Of a stretch of DNA of 5,155 nt, positions 1 to 5,125 are shown one piece after another. The notes under the pieces were generated by a model. It saw only the letters and a program-made list of their open reading frames with translations. It made no database searches and had not been told where the DNA came from. The first letter of the stretch is position 1. Each line of letters opens with the position of its first letter. The position numbers and the translations under genes are program-made. Location: positions 1 to 5,155 of the forward strand of contig CAMPKR010000198.1 in assembly GCA_946887345.1 (NCBI GenBank). The letters run 5' to 3'. Source of the stretch: an uncultured Bacteroidota bacterium. Its GTDB lineage: Bacteria > Bacteroidota > Bacteroidia > Chitinophagales > Chitinophagaceae.

Positions 1-96
1 TTTTGAAACCGCATCATCGGCGGAAACAATATCATCTATCATTACAAAGGGAAGGCGTTGCGGTATAAAGGCCAATATGTGCTCCGTGCTCGTCAT
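1..96 (-). CDS. 3-hydroxyacyl-ACP dehydratase, hotdog fold (N-terminal fragment)
   Basis: Only the first 32 codons are present; the gene continues beyond position 1. The ATG (94-96) overlaps the TGA of the acyltransferase gene as ATGA, so the two are translationally coupled and this is gene three of the operon. The visible protein starts MTSTEHILAFIPQRLPFVMI, followed by DDIVSADDAVSK. The pattern (I/L)PQR-x-PFVM(I/V)D is typical of the N-terminus of FabZ/ApeP-like hotdog dehydratases, where it leads into the first strand. By family knowledge the enzyme removes water from 3-hydroxyacyl-ACP to give the trans-2-enoyl-ACP needed for a polyene chain. The catalytic region lies outside the window, so activity cannot be judged. 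A GGAAG tract just before the start may act as a weak ribosome-binding site. The operon partners favour a pigment-cluster enzyme over housekeeping FabZ. Confidence 0.8.
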   Translation of the reverse strand, partial: MTSTEHILAFIPQRLPFVMIDDIVSADDAVSK

Positions 97-971
97 GTCT
101 TCCAGAAATCGAAATAATTAAACCATTGTTCAGGATACTGTTTCAAACGCTGTTCTAAAATAGAAACATAATCGTCCAGCATCCGCTCCATTCCTGCTGT
201 GCCACGGCCCTCGTAGGTCTGCGGGCGATGGGCGTAGAAATGGTAGTGAAAATTACTTTCTTTAAATGCAAAAACAAAACAAACAGGCGCTCTTAACTTG
301 GAAGCCAGGATAAAGGGACCAGCGGGGAAACTAGCCTCCTCACCGAGGAACATGTGTTTCATGGTGCGGTTTCCGGGGCGGAAGCGATCTGCATGAAGAC
401 AGATAAACTCGTTCCTGTTGAGCGCGGCAGACATTTCGTAGATATGCGACATGTCTTCTTTTATAAGGATGAGATTAAAAGAACGTTTTTGCTCAAATTG
501 CTCCATGTATTGCTTCATTTGATCTTGTTCGCCGTCATACATCACGATATTGATAGGAGAATCGATGCGCTTGAGCAGGTGGCCTGCCACCTCCCAGTTG
601 CCCAGGTGGGCGCTTATAAGTATACCGCCTTTGCCGTTTGCGGCCAGCTCGTTTAAGTAATGACCATCCTCATGTTCAAAAGTGAGTTGCCGGGCTGTAC
701 CGGAAAGCACAGCGATCTTATCGATAAGTGTTTGACCGAAGACGTTGATATTTCTGCGTATCATCTTAGCAGTCTTTGCTTTGTTAAAGCCAAGCCGCTC
801 CATATACAAATACTTTAACGGGCGGGTAGCCGCAGGCACAAACCACCGATAGTAAGCAGCAACAAAGGGAAGAAGGGCATAGGCCGTACGCAGCCCACCG
901 CGACGCAGCAGGCCCACAAATATCCTGTATCCTAACGGGGTTCCGCGAGAGCGTCCTTCCCAGGCCGACAT
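93..971 (-). CDS. LpxL-type lysophospholipid/lipid A acyltransferase family protein (flexirubin-type cluster)
   Basis: The product has 292 residues, close to the usual length of the LpxL/HtrB-like family. The catalytic HxxxxE motif is intact as HLGNWE (H122 to E127), preceded by the strand GGILISA. Further family blocks are HADRF (193-197), the FPAGPFILASKLRAPV stretch (215-230), and a C-terminal PEQWFNYFDFW (280-290). The N-terminus is hydrophobic around residues 15-45 (FVGLL, YALLPFVAAYY), consistent with inner-membrane association. The family moves an acyl chain from acyl-ACP to a lipid-like acceptor; in flexirubin/aryl-polyene clusters a member is thought to act on the polyene chain, but the acceptor is not shown here. 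The gene starts 3 bp after the ACP stop and overlaps the dehydratase start by 4 bp. There is no Shine-Dalgarno sequence, as is common in Bacteroidota. The N-terminal pattern (M-S-x-W-x-G-x-x-R-G) resembles flexirubin-cluster members more than housekeeping LpxL. Confidence 0.88.
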   Translation of the reverse strand: MSAWEGRSRGTPLGYRIFVGLLRRGGLRTAYALLPFVAAYYRWFVPAATRPLKYLYMERLGFNKAKTAKMIRRNINVFGQTLIDKIAVLSGTARQLTFEHEDGHYLNELAANGKGGILISAHLGNWEVAGHLLKRIDSPINIVMYDGEQDQMKQYMEQFEQKRSFNLILIKEDMSHIYEMSAALNRNEFICLHADRFRPGNRTMKHMFLGEEASFPAGPFILASKLRAPVCFVFAFKESNFHYHFYAHRPQTYEGRGTAGMERMLDDYVSILEQRLKQYPEQWFNYFDFWKT

Positions 972-974
972 GTA

Positions 975-1229
975 TTAAGCGTTTTGAGATTGCAGGCGGC
1001 CTTCTACGTAGTTGTACAGATCCTGTATAGTGATCATTTGCTGGAAATCCTCTGGCTTTACTTTGAAGCCGAAGTTCTGTTCTATTACTACCACGAGGTC
1101 GATATAATCAAGGCTATCGAGGTCAAGGGTATCCTTGAGGTTAGCCTCGGGGGAGATCGCATCCGCATCCACTTCAAAGTCCTCGACCATGAAATCATTA
1201 ATACGGCTAATTATTTCTTGCTGATCCAT
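975..1229 (-). CDS. Acyl carrier protein, dedicated type
   Basis: The product is an 84-residue acidic protein, the normal size of a stand-alone ACP. The phosphopantetheine site is clear: DLDSLDYIDLV, with S39 as the attachment serine inside D-S-L-D at the start of helix II. Helix I (about 3-16) and the C-terminal helix III/IV region (ITIQDLYNYVEGRL) are recognisable. It carries growing acyl chains as thioesters in the cytoplasm. It sits first in the operon, immediately before the acyltransferase (3-bp gap) and the dehydratase, and so probably serves that pathway rather than general fatty-acid synthesis; housekeeping acpP is more often next to fabF. The ATG at 1227-1229 has an AT-rich leader (AATAAACTATT) and no Shine-Dalgarno sequence. 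A candidate promoter lies about 40 bp upstream. The assignment as an ACP is firm; the pathway is inferred from neighbours. Confidence 0.93.
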   Translation of the reverse strand: MDQQEIISRINDFMVEDFEVDADAISPEANLKDTLDLDSLDYIDLVVVIEQNFGFKVKPEDFQQMITIQDLYNYVEGRLQSQNA

Positions 1230-1268
1230 AATAGTTTATTTCAAAAAGGGGTGCACTAAAATCAGCCG

Positions 1269-1276
1269 CAAAATTA
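1269..1276 (-). promoter_or_regulatory. Candidate Bacteroidota -7 element for the ACP operon
   Basis: Read on the minus strand the site is TAATTTTG, a perfect match to the Bacteroidota sigma-A element TAnnTTTG. It would start transcription around 1262, giving a leader of roughly 33 nt before the ACP start. No clear TTG (-33) element lies at the expected distance; that position holds a pyrimidine tract instead (minus strand of the purine run 1291-1307). The match could be chance in AT-rich DNA, but its position suits an operon promoter. Confidence 0.4.
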
Positions 1277-1392
1277 AGGATTTAGGGCCTGAAGAAGAAA
1301 AAAAAGATGAAAGAAATATTTATTTAATGATACACTTTGCTCGCCACGCGTCGTCTGCGTGTTTGGTATGGTGAGAGCTGTAAAAAAATGAA

Positions 1393-1656
1393 CTAGAAGT
1401 GAACGTCTATGATACTCTTGACCGGTATCAGGGTGCCACCCTTTAGCTGCAGGTATCCGTCTGTAACAGACCATACCGTTGTTTCTACCGAGCGGGGACC
1501 ATCCGTGGTCTCAAATGTTATAGATGTTTTGCCTTTGAACTCATTACCCAGGCGTGTAGCGTAGGTAAGGTCTCGTTGCCACTGTTCTGTTCTGTCTACA
1601 AATGCGGGAACAATCTTGTATTCCCCTATTTCTTCTTTCGCAATCAGTGTCGCCAT
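1393..1656 (-). CDS. Conserved small hypothetical protein (87 aa)
   Basis: I do not recognise a named family. The 87-residue protein has no signal peptide, membrane segment or cysteine and is probably cytoplasmic. The second half (about 43-87) alternates short beta-strand-like runs with turns: KTSITFETTDGPRSVETTVW, then YLQLKGGTLIPVKSIIDVHF. The combination VETTVW...LKGG-x-x-IP(V/I)-x-x-I resembles, from memory, small proteins common in Bacteroidota genomes, and suggests a small SH3- or Sm-like barrel; that fold is a guess. The ATG at 1654-1656 is the only good start, and the TAG stop is at 1393-1395. It is separated from the ACP gene by 163 bp and diverges from the DUF2490 gene across 166 bp, so it is probably its own transcript. 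A strong candidate promoter lies at 1757-1764. The uninterrupted frame and strand-like pattern make it a likely real gene. Confidence 0.75.
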   Translation of the reverse strand: MATLIAKEEIGEYKIVPAFVDRTEQWQRDLTYATRLGNEFKGKTSITFETTDGPRSVETTVWSVTDGYLQLKGGTLIPVKSIIDVHF

Positions 1657-1720
1657 GCTTTATTTGTTTTTGGCCGGACAACTAATTTACGGAAAGTTAA
1701 TATCAAAACAAAAAAAACGC

Positions 1721-1742
1721 TCGCGAAAACGAATCGCAAACG
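1721..1742. repeat. Short imperfect direct repeat in the divergent spacer
   Basis: TCGCGAAAACG (1721-1731) and TCGCAAACG (1734-1742) are the same word apart from two inserted bases. A third AAACG lies just before them (about 1715-1719). The run stands out because it is CG-rich inside an otherwise A-rich spacer between two divergent genes, which could suit a protein-binding site. Two short copies are weak evidence. Confidence 0.3.
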
Positions 1743-1756
1743 TTTTAGTTAAGGGG

Positions 1757-1788
1757 CAAATTTATCCGAACGTAAAGGGCTTTATCAA
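1757..1788 (-). promoter_or_regulatory. Candidate Bacteroidota promoter for the 87-aa protein gene
   Basis: On the minus strand a TTG (1786-1788) is followed after 21 bp by TAAATTTG (1757-1764), a perfect TAnnTTTG element. This is the best two-part match to the Bacteroidota -33/-7 promoter in the window. Transcription would start near 1750 and leave a leader of about 94 nt. Within that leader region lie the direct repeats at 1721-1742. The spacing is within the range reported for this promoter class, towards its long end. Confidence 0.5.
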
Positions 1789-1822
1789 TATCTTCGTTAC
1801 CGAGAAAGCCGTCTGTAGTATT

Positions 1823-2587
1823 ATGCACAATTACTTTGCCAAATTTGCTTTTCTGAATGTCTTTTTGCTTATTTTCTCACAAAAGACTGAAGCACAGCGC
1901 GTTACCGACAATAATCTAATAGGCTGGTACAGCTCTTACAACACCATAAACATCGATAAGGGCTTTTCTATCTGGCTGGAGTATTCCTGGCGAAGGGAAA
2001 ATGTGATCACCGAATGGCAGCAGTCCCTTGCCAGGGGAGGTCTGCAGTACACGTTCAAAAATAACATTACAGCAACGGTTCTTTACGCCCATATTACCAC
2101 CTACCCTTATGGCAACTACCCGGCAGGACCATATACCATTCCGGAGAACCGTATTACCGAACAAGTAAGCTGGAGCGAAAACAAGGGCTTGCTAAGCTTC
2201 TCTCACCGCGTACGCCTGGAACAGCGCTGGTTGGGAAAAATAAACCAAAAGGCTCCCGAAAAAGACGTCACAGGCTGGACCTATATGAACAGGCTGCGCT
2301 ATATGGGCCGGGTTGCGGTTCCGCTCAATAAAAAGTCTATCACCCACAGGACGCTTTATGCCGCAGTATTCGATGAGATCTTTATAGGCTTCGGAAAAAA
2401 TGTAGGCCAGAATGTATTTGATCAGAACAGGGTGTGCGTGACGCTCGGTTATCAATTTAATAAGATGCTGCGACTGGAAGCCGGATACCTGAACCAAATA
2501 GTGCAGCATGGAGGAGCCTTAACTGCAACGCCGGTCTTCCAATACAACAACGGCCCTGTAGTGAACCTGTTCTTTACTTCGAAGTAG
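1823..2587 (+). CDS. DUF2490 family exported protein, probable outer-membrane beta-barrel
   Basis: The product has 254 residues from the ATG at 1823. The frame is open further upstream to 1616, but that extension would overlap the divergent 87-aa gene. The ATG at 1823 gives a clean signal peptide: basic/polar start MHNYFAK, hydrophobic core FAFLNVFLLIF, and probable cleavage after TEA (residue 24) before Gln. The mature part alternates short amphipathic strands rich in Tyr, Trp and Arg. It contains typical DUF2490 features: GWYSSYN near the N-terminus, SHRVRLEQRW in the middle, then FDEIFIGFG, QNVFDQNRV and a late LEAGYLNQ. The function of DUF2490 proteins is unknown; the pattern fits a small outer-membrane barrel. 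It converges on the gene at 2574-3398, and the two coding regions overlap by 14 bp at their stops. No Shine-Dalgarno sequence and no convincing promoter were found. Confidence 0.85.
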   Translation: MHNYFAKFAFLNVFLLIFSQKTEAQRVTDNNLIGWYSSYNTINIDKGFSIWLEYSWRRENVITEWQQSLARGGLQYTFKNNITATVLYAHITTYPYGNYPAGPYTIPENRITEQVSWSENKGLLSFSHRVRLEQRWLGKINQKAPEKDVTGWTYMNRLRYMGRVAVPLNKKSITHRTLYAAVFDEIFIGFGKNVGQNVFDQNRVCVTLGYQFNKMLRLEAGYLNQIVQHGGALTATPVFQYNNGPVVNLFFTSK

Positions 2588-3398
2588 CCTTGTTCTTCTT
2601 GCGGAACCAATGAGCATTGTTGATGTCATAACCCAGCAGACCAATTACTTCGCCGAAATAGAAACTGTGACTGGCTCTGCCATCCCCTACCGTGAGCACA
2701 TTGCGAAAATTGGCATAGCCTGCCTTAGCCGTAGCCTCAAGAAAAAGATTTTTCAGCACATAGAAACGTAGGCCAGCCTCCGTAGCAAGCATGTAGCCTG
2801 CTATATGATAACGGTTGTCCACTCGCTTGTAGTTGAACCGGACATCGGACCGCGGTATCATTACTCCACCGCCCAACTTCCACACACAGGAAGCAAGCAA
2901 CCGCTTCCTTGCATAGGCGAGGTTTTTCTGACCCACATAGTTCAGCATTGTAAAGTTGGCACCATTGGTATGCTCAAAACTTACGAAGTAAGGAACAAGC
3001 GTTGTATCCACATCCATCTCTTCACCACCCAGCTTGCCTGTCATGCGAACCCTCTGATGATGGTCCATCACATACTTGGCATGGTCAAAATTGAGCTCTA
3101 TGGCATGTGTGCGTTCTTTATTTAGATAGACACCGAGTCGGACACTGTTTTGTGGAATGGTAATATCAATGGGGTTGGTGCGGAAACCTTCAAAATCAGG
3201 CTTATCACTTGCGGTTACGTTATGCAGGGTAAAATCATAATCCCCCTCATCCCAAAAATGAATAGTGCTGCGTGAAAAATGGTCGCGGTTGTAGCCCCAC
3301 TGAAAATACATACCCGAGAACACAGGCTTTTTAGCGAACTGGGCAATAGAAGGCAAGGCAAAAAAAATTGACAGTATAAGAAATAGGCTTGGTCGCAT
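2574..3398 (-). CDS. Exported beta-rich protein of unknown function, probable outer-membrane protein
   Basis: The product has 274 residues from the ATG at 3396-3398. An upstream in-frame GTG (3423-3425) would add nine residues but would bury the signal peptide and read through an inverted repeat, so I prefer the ATG. The signal peptide is MRPSLFLILSIFFALPSIAQ, with cleavage after SIA (residue 19) before Gln. The mature part is rich in aromatic and alternating strands. Recognisable blocks are GMYFQWGYNRDHFS (29-42), IPQNSVRLGVYLNKERTHAI (81-100), WKLGGGVMIPRSDVRF (163-178), GLRFYVLKNLFLEATAK (199-215) and FYFGEVIGLLGYD (237-249). I have an impression of similar uncharacterised Bacteroidota proteins but cannot name the family. 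It ends in a basic tail (WFRKKNKATSK), not the terminal aromatic residue usual for classical barrels. It lies 76 bp downstream of the thiolase stop on the same strand, so co-transcription is possible. Confidence 0.78.
   Translation of the reverse strand: MRPSLFLILSIFFALPSIAQFAKKPVFSGMYFQWGYNRDHFSRSTIHFWDEGDYDFTLHNVTASDKPDFEGFRTNPIDITIPQNSVRLGVYLNKERTHAIELNFDHAKYVMDHHQRVRMTGKLGGEEMDVDTTLVPYFVSFEHTNGANFTMLNYVGQKNLAYARKRLLASCVWKLGGGVMIPRSDVRFNYKRVDNRYHIAGYMLATEAGLRFYVLKNLFLEATAKAGYANFRNVLTVGDGRASHSFYFGEVIGLLGYDINNAHWFRKKNKATSK
2575..2586. repeat. 12-bp perfect palindrome at the overlapping convergent stops
   Basis: TACTTCGAAGTA is identical on both strands. It holds two bases of each stop codon (TAG of the plus gene at 2585-2587, TAA of the minus gene at 2574-2576). 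As a result both proteins end in Thr-Ser-Lys. The 14-bp overlap leaves no room for a conventional terminator between the two genes. Confidence 0.7.
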
Positions 3399-3401
3399 TG
3401 C

Positions 3402-3427
3402 GTGTGATATCAATACGAATATCACAC
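3402..3427. promoter_or_regulatory. 9-bp inverted repeat just upstream of the exported-protein start
   Basis: GTGTGATAT (3402-3410) and ATATCACAC (3419-3427) are exact inverted copies around an 8-nt centre. On the minus strand the repeat ends 3 nt before the ATG of the 274-aa protein. In mRNA it could fold into a stem next to the start codon and restrain translation. As DNA it could be a dimeric regulator site. Perfect symmetry over 18 bases at this position is unlikely to be trivial, but its role is inferred. Confidence 0.5.
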
Positions 3428-3474
3428 ATTATGCCATAATTATCAACTTTTTAAAACACGGCTATAAAAAAAGC

Positions 3475-4647
3475 CTAAAGCCTTTCTATGATGCCCGCTA
3501 TACCCTGCCCCCCGCCAACACAGGCTGTAACCATGCCGAATCTTTTATCCAGGCGCTCCATATCGTGAAGGAGCTGGATGGTGAGTTTTGCACCGCTGCA
3601 ACCAAGTGGATGTCCTAGCGAAATAGCGCCTCCGTTCACATTTACTATGGAAGGATCGAGACCAAGCTCATTTATTACGGCGAGGGATTGGGATGCGAAA
3701 GCTTCGTTGAGTTCTATCAGTTCTATATCCGACTGCTGCATACCAGCCACTTTCAATGTTTTTGGGATAGCCGCTACAGGACCAATACCCATAATGCGGG
3801 GGTCAACACCCGCATTGGTACAGGCGACTAACCTGCCCCATGGCTTCAGGCCCAGTTGGTTCATCAGTCGCTCGCTCATCACAATTACAAATGCTGCACC
3901 ATCGGAAGTTTGCGAGGAGTTGCCTGCGGTTACGCTGCCACCTTGTGCAAAGACAGCCGGAAGCTTTGCCAATATTTCCCTTGAGGTGTCAGCACGTGGT
4001 CCTTCATCGGTATCTACTACAAATTCACGTTCTGCCCTTTTTCCATTTTCGTTTACGTAAGCCTCTTTCACAGTAATAGGCAGAATACCCTTTTTGAAAT
4101 AGCCTTCATTTATTGCTTTGATCGACTTCTGATGTGAATTATATGCAAACTCATCCTGTTCTTCACGACTCACTTTGAAATCTTTTGCAACCTGCTCCGC
4201 TGTGAGGCCCATGCTCAGGTAGTAGTCGCCATTGTCTTTAGCATATTCATAGTTAGGCATCGTGCGCCAGCCTGCAGTTGGTACCAGGCTCATACTTTCT
4301 GTTCCTCCGGCAATAATGCATTCGGCCTGGCCCGTTCTTATTTTGGCTGTGGCTATGGCAATTGTCTCCAAACCTGAAGCGCAGTAGCGATTTACGGTGA
4401 CACCGGGAGCCCATTCGCCTATGGCGCGGTTGGCTATTATCCGACCTACCTGCAGACCTTGCTCAGCTTCCGGCACCGCATTGCCTACGATAACATCATC
4501 CACCAGTTTTGGGTCAAGCTGAGGCACTGATGCCAGGAGGCCTTTGATCACATCAACAGCCAGGTCATCGGGGCGATAAAATCGGAAGCCGCCTTTTTTT
4601 GCTTTTCCTACTGCCGTTCTATATCCGGCTATGATGTATGCATCCAT
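3475..4647 (-). CDS. fadA: Acetyl-CoA C-acyltransferase (thiolase, FadA-type)
   Basis: The product has 390 residues, the normal length of a thiolase. All catalytic parts are present: nucleophile C89 in VNRYCASGLE, NEAFA at 314-318, H346 in NGGAISLGHPLGCSG, and the second cysteine C376 in TACVGGGQG. The N-terminal block AGYRTAVGKAKKGGFR and the MGLTAE segment (146-151) resemble the FadA beta-oxidation subgroup, so cleavage of 3-ketoacyl-CoA to acetyl-CoA and a shortened acyl-CoA is the likely reaction. The reverse, acetoacetyl-CoA synthesis, cannot be excluded. I chose the ATG at 4645-4647, which gives MDAYIIAGYR; a TTG three codons upstream is possible but unneeded. No fadB-type partner is in the window. 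The gene diverges from the CoA-binding protein gene across 151 bp and is followed on the same strand by the exported protein after 76 bp. Enzyme class is firm; the symbol is family-level. Confidence 0.93.
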   Translation of the reverse strand: MDAYIIAGYRTAVGKAKKGGFRFYRPDDLAVDVIKGLLASVPQLDPKLVDDVIVGNAVPEAEQGLQVGRIIANRAIGEWAPGVTVNRYCASGLETIAIATAKIRTGQAECIIAGGTESMSLVPTAGWRTMPNYEYAKDNGDYYLSMGLTAEQVAKDFKVSREEQDEFAYNSHQKSIKAINEGYFKKGILPITVKEAYVNENGKRAEREFVVDTDEGPRADTSREILAKLPAVFAQGGSVTAGNSSQTSDGAAFVIVMSERLMNQLGLKPWGRLVACTNAGVDPRIMGIGPVAAIPKTLKVAGMQQSDIELIELNEAFASQSLAVINELGLDPSIVNVNGGAISLGHPLGCSGAKLTIQLLHDMERLDKRFGMVTACVGGGQGIAGIIERL

Positions 4648-4720
4648 GTATATCAATATTCAAAAGTCAAAAACCAAATGTCTATTAAAGTTACTGATTT
4701 ACCCGCAGCCTCTCATCCTA

Positions 4721-4728
4721 TAAGTTTG
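4721..4728 (+). promoter_or_regulatory. Candidate -7 element for the CoA-binding protein gene
   Basis: TAAGTTTG matches TAnnTTTG perfectly and would start transcription near 4735, leaving about 65 nt of leader that begins inside the 8-bp repeats. A second perfect match, TAGATTTG (4778-4785), is closer to the start, but its transcript would begin after the AGGA ribosome-binding site, so the upstream element is preferred. Neither has a clear TTG at the -33 position. Confidence 0.35.
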
Positions 4729-4730
4729 AC

Positions 4731-4762
4731 CTATCAACATATTAACTTATCAACATATCAAC
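4731..4762. repeat. Four tandem 8-bp repeats, consensus (A/T)TATCAAC
   Basis: The units are CTATCAAC (4731-4738), ATATTAAC (4739-4746), TTATCAAC (4747-4754) and ATATCAAC (4755-4762). Viewed as a 16-bp period, the two copies at 4732-4747 and 4748-4763 differ at a single base. The array fills the middle of the spacer between the divergent thiolase and CoA-binding genes. It could be a regulator array or a simple AT-rich microsatellite. A further TTATCAAC lies at 3440-3447 in the spacer after the thiolase gene. Confidence 0.65.
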
Positions 4763-4786
4763 TTGTAAATGATGGCATAGATTTGC

Positions 4787-4790
4787 AGGA
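4787..4790 (+). promoter_or_regulatory. Shine-Dalgarno-like AGGA before the CoA-binding protein start
   Basis: AGGA ends 8 nt before the ATG at 4799. It is the clearest ribosome-binding-site match in the window, where other starts mostly lack one, and it supports the ATG at 4799 as the start. Confidence 0.45.
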
Positions 4791-4798
4791 TATACAAT

Positions 4799-5125
4799 AT
4801 GGAAAAGAAGAAAACACTGGTATTGGGCGCTTCGGAGAATCCTGCGAGGTATGGAAATATTGCCATACACCGCCTGCTGCGCTACGGTCATCCTATAGTA
4901 GCGGTGGGTAAGCGAAAAGGCAAGGTGGAGGACGTGGAAATTTCCACTGAACCCGTTCATGACGAGGATGTAGACACCATTACCCTTTACCTTAATCCTA
5001 CTAACCAAAAACCATATTACGACTACATGATGTCCTTGAAACCAAAGCGAATTATTTTCAATCCCGGTACTGAAAACCCTGAATTGGAGCGTATGGCAAT
5101 AGCTAATGGAATAAAACCAATATAA
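4799..5125 (+). CDS. CoA-binding Rossmann-fold protein (CoA_binding_2/YccU-like), apparently cut short by a nonsense codon
   Basis: The open frame gives 108 residues. The N-terminus KTLVLGASENPARYGNIA is the first strand and nucleotide-binding turn of a CoA-binding Rossmann domain, followed by a helix and the second strand HPIVAVGKRKG (31-41). The late motif RIIFNPGTENPELE (84-97) is characteristic of the stand-alone YccU-like group, whose exact biochemical role is not established. The start at 4799 has an AGGA 8 nt upstream. The family is usually about 120 residues, with a conserved end resembling E-(A/S)-C-T-L-V-M-L-S-T. Here the frame stops at TAA (5123-5125) after NGIKPI, and the codons that follow in the same frame read SCTLVMLSTC to the window edge. 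The natural gene therefore very probably runs past 5155, and the TAA replaces the usual glutamate. It may be a pseudogene, a recent mutation or a base error. Confidence 0.82.
   Translation: MEKKKTLVLGASENPARYGNIAIHRLLRYGHPIVAVGKRKGKVEDVEISTEPVHDEDVDTITLYLNPTNQKPYYDYMMSLKPKRIIFNPGTENPELERMAIANGIKPI

Noticed and set aside
354..656. Open frame of 100 codons on the plus strand inside the acyltransferase gene
   Set aside because: It is antisense to a well-supported gene with an intact catalytic motif, and its product resembles no family. Similar antisense frames at 984-1259, 1916-2164, 2192-2509, 2805-3125, 3578-4060 and 3840-4076 were rejected for the same reason.
1345..1361. Hairpin CACGC/GCGTG between the 87-aa gene and the ACP gene
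   Set aside because: It is a 5-bp stem with a 7-nt loop and no T run following it on the minus strand; too weak to call a terminator.
1274..1474. 66-codon minus-strand frame
   Set aside because: It overlaps the end of the 87-aa gene in another frame and runs through the spacer; the sequence has no family-like features.
1616..1822. N-terminal extension of the DUF2490 frame starting at 1616
   Set aside because: It overlaps the divergent 87-aa gene and would place 69 residues before a clean signal peptide; the ATG at 1823 explains the protein better.
3403..3426. CRP-like operator (TGTGA and TCACA half-sites)
   Set aside because: The half-sites are separated by 14 bases instead of 6, so this does not fit the Crp geometry; it is kept only as an inverted repeat of unknown role.
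3460..3475. Terminator after the thiolase gene (GGCT/AGCC stem)
   Set aside because: The stem is only 4 bp and the T run falls in the loop, not after the stem, so it is not a convincing intrinsic terminator.
4648..4656. TTG start three codons upstream for the thiolase gene
   Set aside because: The ATG at 4645-4647 gives the standard thiolase N-terminus, and no ribosome-binding site favours the TTG.
4678..4911. 77-codon plus-strand frame across the spacer and the start of the CoA-binding gene, and the minus-strand frame at 4742-5008
   Set aside because: Both overlap the recognised CoA-binding gene in other frames, and part of the first simply translates the 8-bp repeats.
5123..5125. Recoded TAA (readthrough or altered genetic code)
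   Set aside because: TAA ends the ACP gene and the 274-aa protein gene in this window, and no recoding signal is visible; mutation or base error is simpler.
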